Of a DNA stretch of 64,000 bases, positions 33,985 through 41,880 are shown one piece after another. The stretch comes from Heliomicrobium modesticaldum Ice1 (lineage in GTDB: Bacteria; Bacillota; Desulfitobacteriia; Heliobacteriales; Heliobacteriaceae), in assembly GCF_000019165.1 (NCBI RefSeq), contig NC_010337.2, forward strand, positions 2,800,001 through 2,864,000, written 5' to 3'. Position numbers and translations under genes: made by a program. Under the pieces are notes generated by a model. It saw only the letters and a program-made list of their open reading frames with translations. It ran no database searches and had not been told where the DNA came from. Numbering within the stretch: position 1 is the first letter of the stretch; each line of letters begins with the position of its first letter.

Positions 33985-34749
33985 TTATGGTTTTAATAAA
34001 TAAAGCCGCTTTTCCAGCGACTCAACCGGGGTTCCTTTTGTTTTTTCTTTGGGTGTAAGTTTTTGCAGGATGGAATTTGTCACTGCCTGCCTGCTGAAAA
34101 TCATTCCTTCCGCTACTTCGGAATCAGCGTGCGGCGATTCATCCCCCATAAACAGGATGCCGTCGGCAAAGCCGAGTTCCACCGCTTTCCTTGCGTTAAA
34201 CCAGCTTTCCGCATCCATAAGGTGCGATATTTTCGCCCGGGAAAGCCCGGTTTTCAGCTCATAGGCATTGATGATGGATTCCTTAATCTCCTCCAGCATG
34301 GCGATGGCTTTTTCCATTTCCTCGGTGTCGCCGATGGCTATTGTCGCCGGATTATGGATCATGATCATACTTACCGGCGACATTAAAACGTCGCCTCCGG
34401 CCATGGCTATGACCGAAGCGGCGCTGGCCGCGATGCCGTCGATTTTGACGGTTACCTTGCCTTTGTAATCCATCAGCATATTGTAAATCTGGCTGGCCGC
34501 AAACACGTCGCCGCCCGGGCTGTTGATCCAGATCGTTATATCGCCCTCTCCGGATAACAGCTCCGATTTGAACTGTTTGGGGGTCACCTCGTCTCCCAGC
34601 CAGCTTTCCTCGGCTATAGGCCCGTCGAGGTACAAAGTCCGGCTGCCGTCTTCGTTTTGCACCCAGTTCCACCAGCGTGACGCTGGACCCAATCCGCGCT
34701 GCGGGTTTTGCGGGTTTTTGGACTTACCTGCCCGCGTTCTTGCTTGCAT
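33985..34749 (-). CDS. ClpP-like prohead maturation protease
   Basis: A protein of about 254 residues. The ClpP fold is shown by ITIWINSPGGDVFAASQIYNML, then the nucleophile region IDGIAASAASVIAMAGG, and MIMIHNPATIAIGD with the catalytic His. The C-terminal third is charged. It cuts the delta domain from the capsid protein and other head proteins. The ATG behind AAGGAGG is chosen, so the gene overlaps the portal gene by 26 bases. Confidence 0.92.
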   Translation of the reverse strand: MQARTRAGKSKNPQNPQRGLGPASRWWNWVQNEDGSRTLYLDGPIAEESWLGDEVTPKQFKSELLSGEGDITIWINSPGGDVFAASQIYNMLMDYKGKVTVKIDGIAASAASVIAMAGGDVLMSPVSMIMIHNPATIAIGDTEEMEKAIAMLEEIKESIINAYELKTGLSRAKISHLMDAESWFNARKAVELGFADGILFMGDESPHADSEVAEGMIFSRQAVTNSILQKLTPKEKTKGTPVESLEKRLYLLKP

Positions 34750-35995
34750 TCTTATCTGCCTCCTTATCATAAAAATTTCCTGCCCGCGACAGCGGGAGCA
34801 TATTGCCGTTGATGAGGTATAAATCGCCGCCCAGCTCCGCAGGAATGCGGTTCATGTTCTCAAGCTCGCGGATATCGTTGGCCGACATCCAGCCGTTCTG
34901 GCGCGCCACGGCATAGCCGTTCATGCGGCTGGCATAATCCCCGCGCAAAAGGCCGTCCACGTTGAACTTGACAAAGTACGTCCTCTTCTCCGAAGGCAAA
35001 AGCAGCGCTTTTTGGATGGCCTGCTCCCAGCGCACCACCCACGGGTCGAGTGTATATTTGACAAACTCCAGCGACTGCTGCTCGATGTTTGAAAAGCTCG
35101 ATTTTTCAAGGTCTCCTACCATATGGGGCGGCACGCGGAATATCCGGGCGATCTCGTTTATCTGGAATTTCCTTGTCTCCAAAAACTGCGCCTGCTCCGG
35201 CGGGATGCCGATCTGCTGGAATTTCATGCCCTCTTCCAGAACGGCGATGCGGTGGGCGTTGGCGCTGCCTTGATAGACGGCGTTCCAGCTTTCGCGCACC
35301 TTAGCCGGGTCCTTTAATACGCCTGGGTGTTCCAGCACGCCGCCCGGATTTGCGCCGTTGGCAAAGAAGGACGCGCCGTACTCCTCGCAGGCGATGGCCA
35401 TGCCTATGGCGTTCTTGGCCATGGCGATGGGGGAGTAGCCTATAAGACCGTCAAAGCCAAGCCCCGGGATATGCAGCACCTCGTCGCTTCGCAGGTATAT
35501 AAGGCCTGCCTTCGGATTTGTCCTGCTCTCCTCGCTGTCCCGCCGGTAGGTGTAATACAGCACTCCGTTTGGAGCCCTGTCCACCGTCATCTTGCTTGGC
35601 AGAAGCGGATAAAGCGCCAGCACCCGGCCTGCGCCGTCCCTGATAATCTGGGCGTAGGCGTTACCCCATAAAAGAAGATGACTCATCAGTGTCTCGCGGA
35701 ACACGAATGAAGTCATCTCCGGGTTTGGCTCGTCATGGAGCAGGTAATACAGCGGGTGGGTCAGCGCTTTCTCTTTGCCGCCGTCTTCTTTATACCGGTA
35801 CACATGAAGCGGAAGACCGGCGATGGCCTCGGCCAGTATCCTTACACAGGCATACACTGCAGTCGTCTGCATGGCCGTCCGCTCGTTGACAGCCTTGCCG
35901 CTGGATGTGCCGCCAAAGAAAAAGCCGTATGCGCTGCCGAACAGGCTGTTTTTCGGCTTGTCCCTTGCTTTGAACAGGCGGGAAAAGATATTCAT
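34724..35995 (-). CDS. HK97-family portal protein
   Basis: A 423-residue protein with RTAMQTTAVYACVRILAEAIAGLPLHVYR near the N-terminus, LSHPLYYLLHDEPNPEMTSF-like segment (ALTHPLYYLLHDEPN), MVGDLEKSSFSNIEQQSLEFVKYTLDPWVVRWEQ, and NGWMSANDIRELENMNRIP. These are the standard blocks of HK97 portals, which form the twelve-fold DNA channel. It overlaps the TerL gene by four bases. Confidence 0.94.
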   Translation of the reverse strand: MNIFSRLFKARDKPKNSLFGSAYGFFFGGTSSGKAVNERTAMQTTAVYACVRILAEAIAGLPLHVYRYKEDGGKEKALTHPLYYLLHDEPNPEMTSFVFRETLMSHLLLWGNAYAQIIRDGAGRVLALYPLLPSKMTVDRAPNGVLYYTYRRDSEESRTNPKAGLIYLRSDEVLHIPGLGFDGLIGYSPIAMAKNAIGMAIACEEYGASFFANGANPGGVLEHPGVLKDPAKVRESWNAVYQGSANAHRIAVLEEGMKFQQIGIPPEQAQFLETRKFQINEIARIFRVPPHMVGDLEKSSFSNIEQQSLEFVKYTLDPWVVRWEQAIQKALLLPSEKRTYFVKFNVDGLLRGDYASRMNGYAVARQNGWMSANDIRELENMNRIPAELGGDLYLINGNMLPLSRAGNFYDKEADKNASKNAGR

Positions 35996-37557
35996 ATAAA
36001 CAACAACCCCCTTTCGTCATAAACCGAGCCGGTGTTCTCCCCGCTGTGCCTTAGTGCGCGGTCAAGCGCCATAATAAGCGCGACCGCGCCGTCTATCCTC
36101 TCGGTGGATTTTTCCTTATCCGGCTTGATGTTTCCGGCCGGGTCGGTTTTGACAAAAATATTGTCCATCATCCAGCGCAGCACCGGATGTCCGCCATGGG
36201 CTATGCGCTCCTCCAGGGTAAGCTTCATCAGTTCCTTGGTGGGTGGGGACATGTCCTTGAAACCCTGCCCGAAGGGAACAACCGTAAATCCCATGCTTTC
36301 CAGGTTCTGCGTCATCTGCACCGCTCCCCAGCGGTCAAAGGCAATTTCGCGGATGTTGTATTTCATGCCAAGCTCCTCAATAAAGCTCTCGATAAAGCCG
36401 TAATGCACCACGTTGCCCTCGGTGGTGTATAAAAAGCCCTGCCGTTCCCAGACGTCGTACGGCACATGATCCCGCCGCACGCGCTGGTCGATATTGTCCT
36501 CCGGTATCCAGAAAAACGGCAGGATCTGATATTTATCCGATTCATCCAGCGGCGGAAACACCAGTACAAAGGCGGTAATATCGGTAGTAGACGACAGATC
36601 AAGTCCGCCGTAGCAGAAGCGTCCGCGCAGGCTGTCGGCATCGACAGGAAAGGCACATCTGTCCCATTTGTCCATAGGCATCCAGCGCACCGATTGCTTC
36701 ACCCACTGATTTAAGCGAAGCTGACGAAATAAGTTTTCCTCTGCAGGGTTTTGCTTGGCGTTTTCAAAGGCCACCCTCAGCTTCTCAATGTCCACTGTAA
36801 TGCCCAGCGAAGGATTGACCTTCTTCCATACTTTTTCACTTGTCCAGTCGTCGGTATCGGCCGCGCTGTAGATAACCGGGTAGAAGGTCGAGTCTATCTT
36901 GCGCCCCTGCAGGATATCCTCCGCCTTTTGGTGCACCTCCCAGCAGATGGAGTTCCTGTCGGTGCCTGCCGTCGTGATCAGGAAAAACAGCGGCTGCTTC
37001 CTTGCGTCGCCAGATCCGTGCAGCATCACATCATACAGATCGCGGTTCGGCTGCGCATGCAGCTCATCAAATACCACGCCATGGACATTCAGCCCATGCT
37101 TGGTATACGCCTCCGCCGAAAGCACCTGATAGAAGCTTCCTAGCGGCCTGTATATCAGCCGCTTCTGAGACAGCATCGGTTTAATCCGGGACTTTAATGC
37201 CGGGCATTGCTCCACCATATCCACCGCCACGTCGAATACGATGGACGCCTGCTGCCTATCAGATGCGCACCCGTAAACTTCGCCACCATGCTCGAAATCA
37301 CCGCAGGTCAGGTATAAGGCAATTGCCGCCGCAAGCTCGCTCTTCCCCTGTTTTTTTGGGATTTCTACATAGGCGGTGTTGAACTGCCGGTATCCGTTCG
37401 GTTTCAAGACGCCGAATATATCCCTGACAATCTGCTCCTGCCAGTCAATGAGCTCGAATGGCATCCCGTACCATTCGCCCTTGGTATGCTTCAGGCAGTT
37501 GATAAAAGCAACGGCGGCATCCGCCGCTTCTTTGTCGTACCGGGAGCCTTCCGCCAT
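35992..37557 (-). CDS. terminase large subunit (HK97-type TerL)
   Basis: A 521-residue packaging motor. The ATPase part has a Walker A variant in EIPKKQGKSELAAA and Walker B in VHGVVFDELHAQ; the nuclease part contains YGGLDLSSTTDITAFV and a C-terminal GAVALIMALDRAL. The reading frame is open further upstream and codes for KRYKPTKF, often present in this family, but no ATG, GTG or TTG start is seen there, so the ATG at 37557 is used; a rare CTG start is possible. TerL is unusually far from TerS, with the accessory block between them. Confidence 0.93.
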   Translation of the reverse strand: MAEGSRYDKEAADAAVAFINCLKHTKGEWYGMPFELIDWQEQIVRDIFGVLKPNGYRQFNTAYVEIPKKQGKSELAAAIALYLTCGDFEHGGEVYGCASDRQQASIVFDVAVDMVEQCPALKSRIKPMLSQKRLIYRPLGSFYQVLSAEAYTKHGLNVHGVVFDELHAQPNRDLYDVMLHGSGDARKQPLFFLITTAGTDRNSICWEVHQKAEDILQGRKIDSTFYPVIYSAADTDDWTSEKVWKKVNPSLGITVDIEKLRVAFENAKQNPAEENLFRQLRLNQWVKQSVRWMPMDKWDRCAFPVDADSLRGRFCYGGLDLSSTTDITAFVLVFPPLDESDKYQILPFFWIPEDNIDQRVRRDHVPYDVWERQGFLYTTEGNVVHYGFIESFIEELGMKYNIREIAFDRWGAVQMTQNLESMGFTVVPFGQGFKDMSPPTKELMKLTLEERIAHGGHPVLRWMMDNIFVKTDPAGNIKPDKEKSTERIDGAVALIMALDRALRHSGENTGSVYDERGLLFI

Positions 37558-37624
37558 AAATTTCGTTGGCTTATATCGCTTTAACTTCCGCAGCTTTGCC
37601 GCCCCCCTTCCTGAAAGTGAACAA

Positions 37625-37655
37625 GAAAAAAGGAACTCCTTAACGAAGCTCCTTT
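37625..37655 (-). terminator. terminator ahead of terL
   Basis: The minus strand forms AAAGGA-GCTT / AAGG-TCCTTT-type pairing with a short loop and runs into TTTTTT. It follows the gamma-glutamylcyclotransferase gene and precedes terL, so it marks the end of the accessory transcript or an attenuator before the late genes. Confidence 0.6.
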
Positions 37656-37704
37656 ATCAAGTGGATTTCTATGAAATTATCTATTATGCTGACATCGTTT
37701 TCTC

Positions 37705-38172
37705 CTATATCTCCGCCGCCGTCTCCTGAGCCGCCGAATCCCGCACCGCTTTGTTGAGAATGGATATGTCAAAGCCCGCGTCAATATATCCCTGCCGGAT
37801 TACCTCGTAGTAGTAGCGACCCGGCGTACCCAGCAGCCTGCCTTCGTTCATGATATATGCCATTGCGGAAACCCACTTCCCTTTGAAAAGAACCTTAACC
37901 GTTTCTTTCCGGTACAGATGCGGATAGCCTTCATAGCGGTCCAGCGCCTCCTCGTCATAAGGCGTGATTCTCCAAAGCAATACCGGCACGCTTCCGCCTT
38001 TTTGCTTTTCTATCGTCGCCACCGCGCCGCCGTTCCCGCCCCGGAACAACAGCCGGAAGCCTGTGAGCTTCGCGCTCCCCAGAACCCGCGCCGTCGGGCA
38101 GCGGTATGCCATCTGCTTCAAATTCAAGTTGCTTCCGTATGCCAGATAAATTGTTCCTTTTTCCTTGTCCAT
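37705..38172 (-). CDS. gamma-glutamylcyclotransferase (AIG2/GGCT-like)
   Basis: A protein of about 155 residues starting MDKEKGTIYLAYGSNL. The substrate loop YGSNLNLKQM is the family signature, and the catalytic Glu lies in ALDRYEGYPHLYRKE. GGCT enzymes release an amine or amino acid from gamma-glutamyl conjugates by cyclising the glutamyl part to 5-oxoproline. The start with nine bases after AGGAGG is chosen. It is the last gene of a run that includes an amidoligase, the enzyme type that could make such gamma-glutamyl amides. Confidence 0.85.
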   Translation of the reverse strand: MDKEKGTIYLAYGSNLNLKQMAYRCPTARVLGSAKLTGFRLLFRGGNGGAVATIEKQKGGSVPVLLWRITPYDEEALDRYEGYPHLYRKETVKVLFKGKWVSAMAYIMNEGRLLGTPGRYYYEVIRQGYIDAGFDISILNKAVRDSAAQETAAEI

Positions 38173-38231
38173 TTGCATCTCCCTCCTTGTGTTTGCCGCG
38201 GGATAAGGGGCGGCTGTCCGCCCCCGCTCAT

Positions 38232-39131
38232 CTATGCCGCCCGAAACCGCCATGCCGCGTTGCCGTCGAGGTGTTTGCAAAGATGCTCCCGGCAGTTTTT
38301 GAACTCGTCGCCGATAAGCCCGATGCGGTTGAGGTATGTCCGCATGGCGAATTTTTCGTTTTCAACCTGCGGTTTCTTGCTGGAAGCGCATTTTTGCGTC
38401 AGCGCCTGATGGTTCAGCGCCAATGCAAGCACTATGTAGCTTCTGATTTTTCCCGCGTGAAGTTCACTGTTGAATCCCCTCAGTTCAATCGTTCCGTTGC
38501 CGTTGAAAAAGCTGTGCAGGTTCAAAAAATTGTATCTACTTCCATGATAATGCTGCCTGCGGCTTCCCTCGTAGCCTTCATACCAGATGCTCTCGATGGT
38601 CGCCATGGTCTTGGGCTTGCGGCGGTTTATCTTCTCCACCAGCGCCGCATCCATCTTCTTGCAGAAACGCATCCTTTCCGGCTCAATCTGCAGCGCCTTG
38701 TAGAGCAGGTCGTTCTTGCTGGCAATGATGTTGATGAAGTTGCGGATGCTTCTTGGCGTGTGGTTTGCGCTATCAAGATGGACATGAATTCCTGCACTGC
38801 TGTTGGTGAAGCCGCCCGCCTTGCGGAGCATCCTGATCAGCTCCTGCAGGGTTTCAATGTCCCCGCGGTAGGTCAGTATCGGGCTTACCAGCTCCACACT
38901 ATATTCCCGGCTTGCCTCGACAATCCGGCCGCACTCCTTTTTCTGAGTCCGGATGCTGCCGTCGCTCATGAACTTCCATACCCGTCCGTCCGGTGCGATT
39001 ACTTTCTGCGTGTTGTAATAATCGTTTCCGCTTTCGACCCTCCCGCCCAAAAACTCCGCGGCGACCTTTGCCGCCTGCGCCCTTGTAATCCCTGTAAATT
39101 CAACCTCGATTCCAAATCTCGTTTCAAGCAT
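38232..39131 (-). CDS. phage amidoligase (COOH-NH2 ligase, glutamine synthetase-like fold)
   Basis: A protein of about 299 residues starting MLETRFGIEVEFTGITR. GIEVEFTG supplies acidic metal ligands, YSVELVSPIL another acidic strand, AGIHVHLD the His pair, and NGTIELRGFNSEL the C-terminal acidic strand; this is the motif order of the amidoligase_2 family, which joins carboxyl and amino groups using ATP. The family has been proposed to act in phage-encoded peptide tagging or modification, often with GGCT partners. The start follows AGGAG. The C-terminal region EKFAMRTYLNRIGLIGDEF is shared with the paralogue at 39829-40503. Confidence 0.85.
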   Translation of the reverse strand: MLETRFGIEVEFTGITRAQAAKVAAEFLGGRVESGNDYYNTQKVIAPDGRVWKFMSDGSIRTQKKECGRIVEASREYSVELVSPILTYRGDIETLQELIRMLRKAGGFTNSSAGIHVHLDSANHTPRSIRNFINIIASKNDLLYKALQIEPERMRFCKKMDAALVEKINRRKPKTMATIESIWYEGYEGSRRQHYHGSRYNFLNLHSFFNGNGTIELRGFNSELHAGKIRSYIVLALALNHQALTQKCASSKKPQVENEKFAMRTYLNRIGLIGDEFKNCREHLCKHLDGNAAWRFRAA

Positions 39132-39140
39132 TGCGCTTTT

Positions 39141-39213
39141 CTCCTCGCTTTCCTGTGTTTTCTGCCCTTCGGCAGTGTACATTAGGCCATTGAAAACACA
39201 GGATAGCAAGGCA
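39141..39213 (-). promoter_or_regulatory. structured leader before the amidoligase gene (element 1)
   Basis: The minus strand reads CCTTGCTATCCTG, then TAATGTACACTGCC, a small hairpin CTGCC-GAAG-GGCAG, and AAAACACAGGA. The arms TCCTGTGTTTTC and GAAAACACAGGA form a 12-base inverted repeat that encloses the TAATGTAC segment. A related element precedes the paralogous gene (40551-40615). The two share CCTTGCT(A/T)TCC and TAATGTACxCxGCC, which suggests a common cis-acting RNA or protein-binding site. Confidence 0.5.
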
Positions 39214-39272
39214 ATTCTGCATGAGTTTCCGCAGGATTTTCAACAATTTTTCGCAGCGGGATTTGTGTACAT

Positions 39273-39503
39273 TTAAAGCTTCCTGATCATGTCCGCACCA
39301 TAGGCCGCGCCGAGGGTTGACCCGCAATCCCAATCCACAAAAATAGTCCCTATATCATCCACAAATGAAACGGTGCCTTGATCTCCCGGTTTCAGCATAG
39401 AGTACGGATCATCCATGCGGATAAGCTCGACGCGTGTCCCCGGCGGATACTGTTTTTTAAGACGGAGGACGGTTTCATTTGAAGGAAAGCCTCCTGCGCT
39501 CAT
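39273..39503 (-). CDS. DUF4314 protein
   Basis: A 76-residue protein: PPGTRVELIRMDDPYSMLKP, then GDQGTVSFVDDIGTIFVDWDCGSTLG. This is the DUF4314 pattern, a compact SH3-like beta barrel, often found in clostridial mobile elements. A good AGGAGAGGA-type ribosome site precedes the ATG. It sits between the two amidoligase-type genes and may be a small binding module of that system; the family has no assigned activity. Confidence 0.82.
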   Translation of the reverse strand: MSAGGFPSNETVLRLKKQYPPGTRVELIRMDDPYSMLKPGDQGTVSFVDDIGTIFVDWDCGSTLGAAYGADMIRKL

Positions 39504-39506
39504 CTT

Positions 39507-39836
39507 TCAATCCTCTCCTCCCGGATAATATGCGGCGTATTTGGGATAATCCATGCCATCGGGCATCACCAGCACTCCGTCCGGCTGCCCCCGCTGCCGT
39601 ACCAGCAGGCATTGCCATACCCCGTCTTCGTCAATGCGGCAAAGCCCCTTGTTTTCCTCGATAAACCGACGGCCGACACACAGATCGGCAATGAAGTTCT
39701 CATAGTCAATCTTTGAAAGCCCGATAGTTTTCACAACCGCAAAAGGTTTCCTTTGCTCATACAGGTGAGGCATCTTTAGATCATCAATCCTGAACGGATG
39801 CTTGACAAAGAAGGCGGTGCTATGAAAATCACTCAT
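39507..39836 (-). CDS. small protein of unknown function in amidoligase block
   Basis: A 109-residue protein starting MSDFHSTAFFVKHPFRID. It overlaps the end of the amidoligase-like gene by eight bases, so it is translationally coupled to it. Notable segments are AVVKTIGLSKIDYENFIADL and EDGVWQCLLVRQRGQPDGVLVMPDGMDYPKYAAYY, a beta-rich C-terminal half. No catalytic motif is recognised and I do not place it in a family. It occurs only in the accessory block. Confidence 0.65.
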   Translation of the reverse strand: MSDFHSTAFFVKHPFRIDDLKMPHLYEQRKPFAVVKTIGLSKIDYENFIADLCVGRRFIEENKGLCRIDEDGVWQCLLVRQRGQPDGVLVMPDGMDYPKYAAYYPGGED

Positions 39837-40503
39837 TCTCATCCGCCGCCTTTGCTCTGCCTTTCCGGTACGCCCCGTTGCCGGACAGCCTTGAAAGCAA
39901 TATCCTGCGCTCAGTCCTGAACTCATCCCCGATAAACCCCAGCCGGAGCAGGAAACAACGGAAGGCATACTTTTCATTATCCGCCGGTTTTTCGGCAGCC
40001 AGCACGCGCTTCTGCGCCTTTGCCTGTTCCGCCATCTGCCTTGCCAGCGTGATATACGTCTGCACCTCGTCGGCATTCAGGGTCGCATTCCAAAAAGGGA
40101 AGGCGATTTCGCCATTTTCAGCCGACACTTCTATGTCACAGTCAGCCGACAGCGCTTTCTTTATCAGCGTTTCCTTGCTGGCCAGCATATTTTTAAGATT
40201 TTCAAGGCTCGCCTCGCCAAAGCCGTACAAAGAAAGCACAATCGTCATATTTCCCTCTGCGGACAGCCCGGCGATATTCAGCGCGTCGATAACCGGCCGG
40301 ATGCTTTTGATTTCGTCAAGGCCGGTTTCCGGCGAATGCACAGCGCCGTCCCTGTCAACCGACCAGCCGTTTGTCTCATATGAAAAGCCCGGCGCTCCGG
40401 CATAGTGCACCTGGCCTCCAAGGGCCTCGGCGATTATTGCGGCAATAACTTTTCTCTCCTGACTGGCAACCTTCTGTGAAAAGCGGAAGCTGTTATTCCT
40501 CAT
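39829..40503 (-). CDS. amidoligase-like protein lacking catalytic motifs
   Basis: A protein of about 224 residues whose C-terminal third (EKYAFRCFLLRLGFIGDEFRTERRILLSRLSGNGAYR) clearly matches the end of the amidoligase at 38232-39131. The middle keeps helix-strand order, but the GIEVEF acidic strand is replaced by an N-terminal segment SQKVASQERKVIAAII, and the GIHVHLD position reads MTIVLSLYG. Without these ligands it should not bind metal and ATP in the usual way. It may be a non-catalytic partner of the intact enzyme. The start uses GGGAGG eight bases upstream. Confidence 0.75.
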   Translation of the reverse strand: MRNNSFRFSQKVASQERKVIAAIIAEALGGQVHYAGAPGFSYETNGWSVDRDGAVHSPETGLDEIKSIRPVIDALNIAGLSAEGNMTIVLSLYGFGEASLENLKNMLASKETLIKKALSADCDIEVSAENGEIAFPFWNATLNADEVQTYITLARQMAEQAKAQKRVLAAEKPADNEKYAFRCFLLRLGFIGDEFRTERRILLSRLSGNGAYRKGRAKAADENE

Positions 40504-40550
40504 TCCATACACCTCCCATCAAATAAGCTGAACCATTTTTGATTCCCATA

Positions 40551-40615
40551 AAAAAATCCCACCTTTCTTCTTTTGGCGGGGTACATTAACGCTCTGTTTT
40601 GAGGGGAAAGCAAGG
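40551..40615 (-). promoter_or_regulatory. structured leader with terminator hairpin before the amidoligase-like gene (element 2)
   Basis: The minus strand reads CCTTGCTTTCC, then TTAATGTACCCCGCC, then a hairpin CCCGCC / GGTGGG followed by seven T. It shares order and key sequence with element 1 (39141-39213), but here the last hairpin is a complete intrinsic terminator. Transcription from the methyltransferase genes could thus be stopped or attenuated before the amidoligase-like gene. Confidence 0.55.
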
Positions 40616-40621
40616 ACATTT

Positions 40622-41875
40622 TCAAGCGATCTGTGTTTCCGCATAAGGAATTTTTTCATCCCCGCGCAGCAGGAATGCGGCGTTATCCCCGAACTGGGAA
40701 ACATAGCGCTTTGCAATCACATCGCAGTACTTCGGGTCAAGCTCCATCATGAAGCAGACCCGCCCGGTCTGCTCAGCGGCAATCATTGTCGTGCCGGAAC
40801 CTCCGAACAAGTCAAGCGCCAAATCTCCCGCATGAGAACTGTTGAGCATGGCCTTTGCCACAAGCGAAACAGGCTTCATGGTCGGGTGCTCCTCCGACAC
40901 TTTCGGGCGGGGTATCTCCCAGACATCCGACTGCTTGCGGTCTTTAAGCGGGCAAAGGCGCGTCCCCTCCAGCCAGCCGTACCAGATCGGCTCGTACTGG
41001 GTATGGTAATCCTTGCGGGAGAGTACAAGGCTATCCTTTTTCCATATAATCGTGCTTGACCAGTGGTACCCCGCCTCCCGCAGGACGTTCATCAAGCTGC
41101 CCCATTCCTGCGCAGACATCACCACATAGGTCATGCACCCGGCCTCTGAAACCTCCCTCATGCAATTAAAAGCGCGCGATAAAAAAGCGCCGAATTCCTC
41201 GGTGCTCATTCTGTCGTTTAAGATTTGCCTGGGCTTCCAGCTTGGGTGTCTGGTATCCGAACCGTAATCCACGTTCCAGGGAGGATCGGTGAAAACGAAC
41301 CGCACCTTTTTGCCATCCATCAGCTTTTGCACATCCAATAGCAAGGCGCTGTCGCCGCACATCAGCCGGTGCCTGCCGAGCAGCCATATATCTCCCCTTT
41401 GGGTAACCGGCGTTTTGATTTCCGCCGCCGCCTTTTCCGCATCGAAATTATCCTCTTTGACATTGGCGGCAGTTTTATCACGGAACAGCTCGTCGATCTC
41501 TGCAGCGTCAAAACCGGTAAGGGAGACATCAAAGCCATCATCATTCAAACCTTTAAGCAAATCTGTCAAAAGCGGAATATCAAACTCTCCGCTGATTTTA
41601 TTCAAAGCAACATTGAGCGCCTTTTCATGCTGCTCATCCAAATCAACCACAACACAGTCGATTTCCTTATACCCCAAGGCAGTCAATACCTTATACCGCT
41701 GGTGCCCGCCAACGATATTCCCTGTGCGCCTGTTCCAAATGACCGGCTCTACATATCCGAACTCCTCAATGGAGCGGCAAAGCTTTTCATATTCAGAATC
41801 GCCCGGCTTTAAGTCCTTCCGCGGGTTATATTTTGCAGCTTTTAATTTTTCTGCAGGTATTTTCTGTATCTCCAT
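40622..41875 (-). CDS. ParB-domain DNA methyltransferase, DPPW type
   Basis: A 417-residue fusion. Residues about 1-110 are a ParB N-terminal-like domain (AAKYNPRKDLKPGD, then NIVGGHQRYKVLTALGY). The methyltransferase has catalytic motif IV FTDPPWNVDYG and SAM motif I LALDLFGGSGTTMIAAEQTG near the C-terminus, with motif IV before motif I (beta-class order). DPPW enzymes modify the exocyclic amine of adenine or cytosine. No restriction partner is adjacent, so a protective or regulatory role for phage DNA is likely. It follows a second, related fusion gene by five bases. Confidence 0.88.
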   Translation of the reverse strand: MEIQKIPAEKLKAAKYNPRKDLKPGDSEYEKLCRSIEEFGYVEPVIWNRRTGNIVGGHQRYKVLTALGYKEIDCVVVDLDEQHEKALNVALNKISGEFDIPLLTDLLKGLNDDGFDVSLTGFDAAEIDELFRDKTAANVKEDNFDAEKAAAEIKTPVTQRGDIWLLGRHRLMCGDSALLLDVQKLMDGKKVRFVFTDPPWNVDYGSDTRHPSWKPRQILNDRMSTEEFGAFLSRAFNCMREVSEAGCMTYVVMSAQEWGSLMNVLREAGYHWSSTIIWKKDSLVLSRKDYHTQYEPIWYGWLEGTRLCPLKDRKQSDVWEIPRPKVSEEHPTMKPVSLVAKAMLNSSHAGDLALDLFGGSGTTMIAAEQTGRVCFMMELDPKYCDVIAKRYVSQFGDNAAFLLRGDEKIPYAETQIA

Positions 41876-41880
41876 AAATG

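Noticed and set aside
34063-34672. Alternative open frames opposite to the prohead protease and portal genes
   Set aside because: The main frames have clear domain motifs and ribosome sites; the others are GC-driven shadows, which are common throughout the prophage.
41369-41812. A plus-strand open frame of 147 codons opposite to the first ParB-methyltransferase
   Set aside because: The minus strand has an unbroken fusion protein with full catalytic motifs, and the plus frame has no ribosome site.
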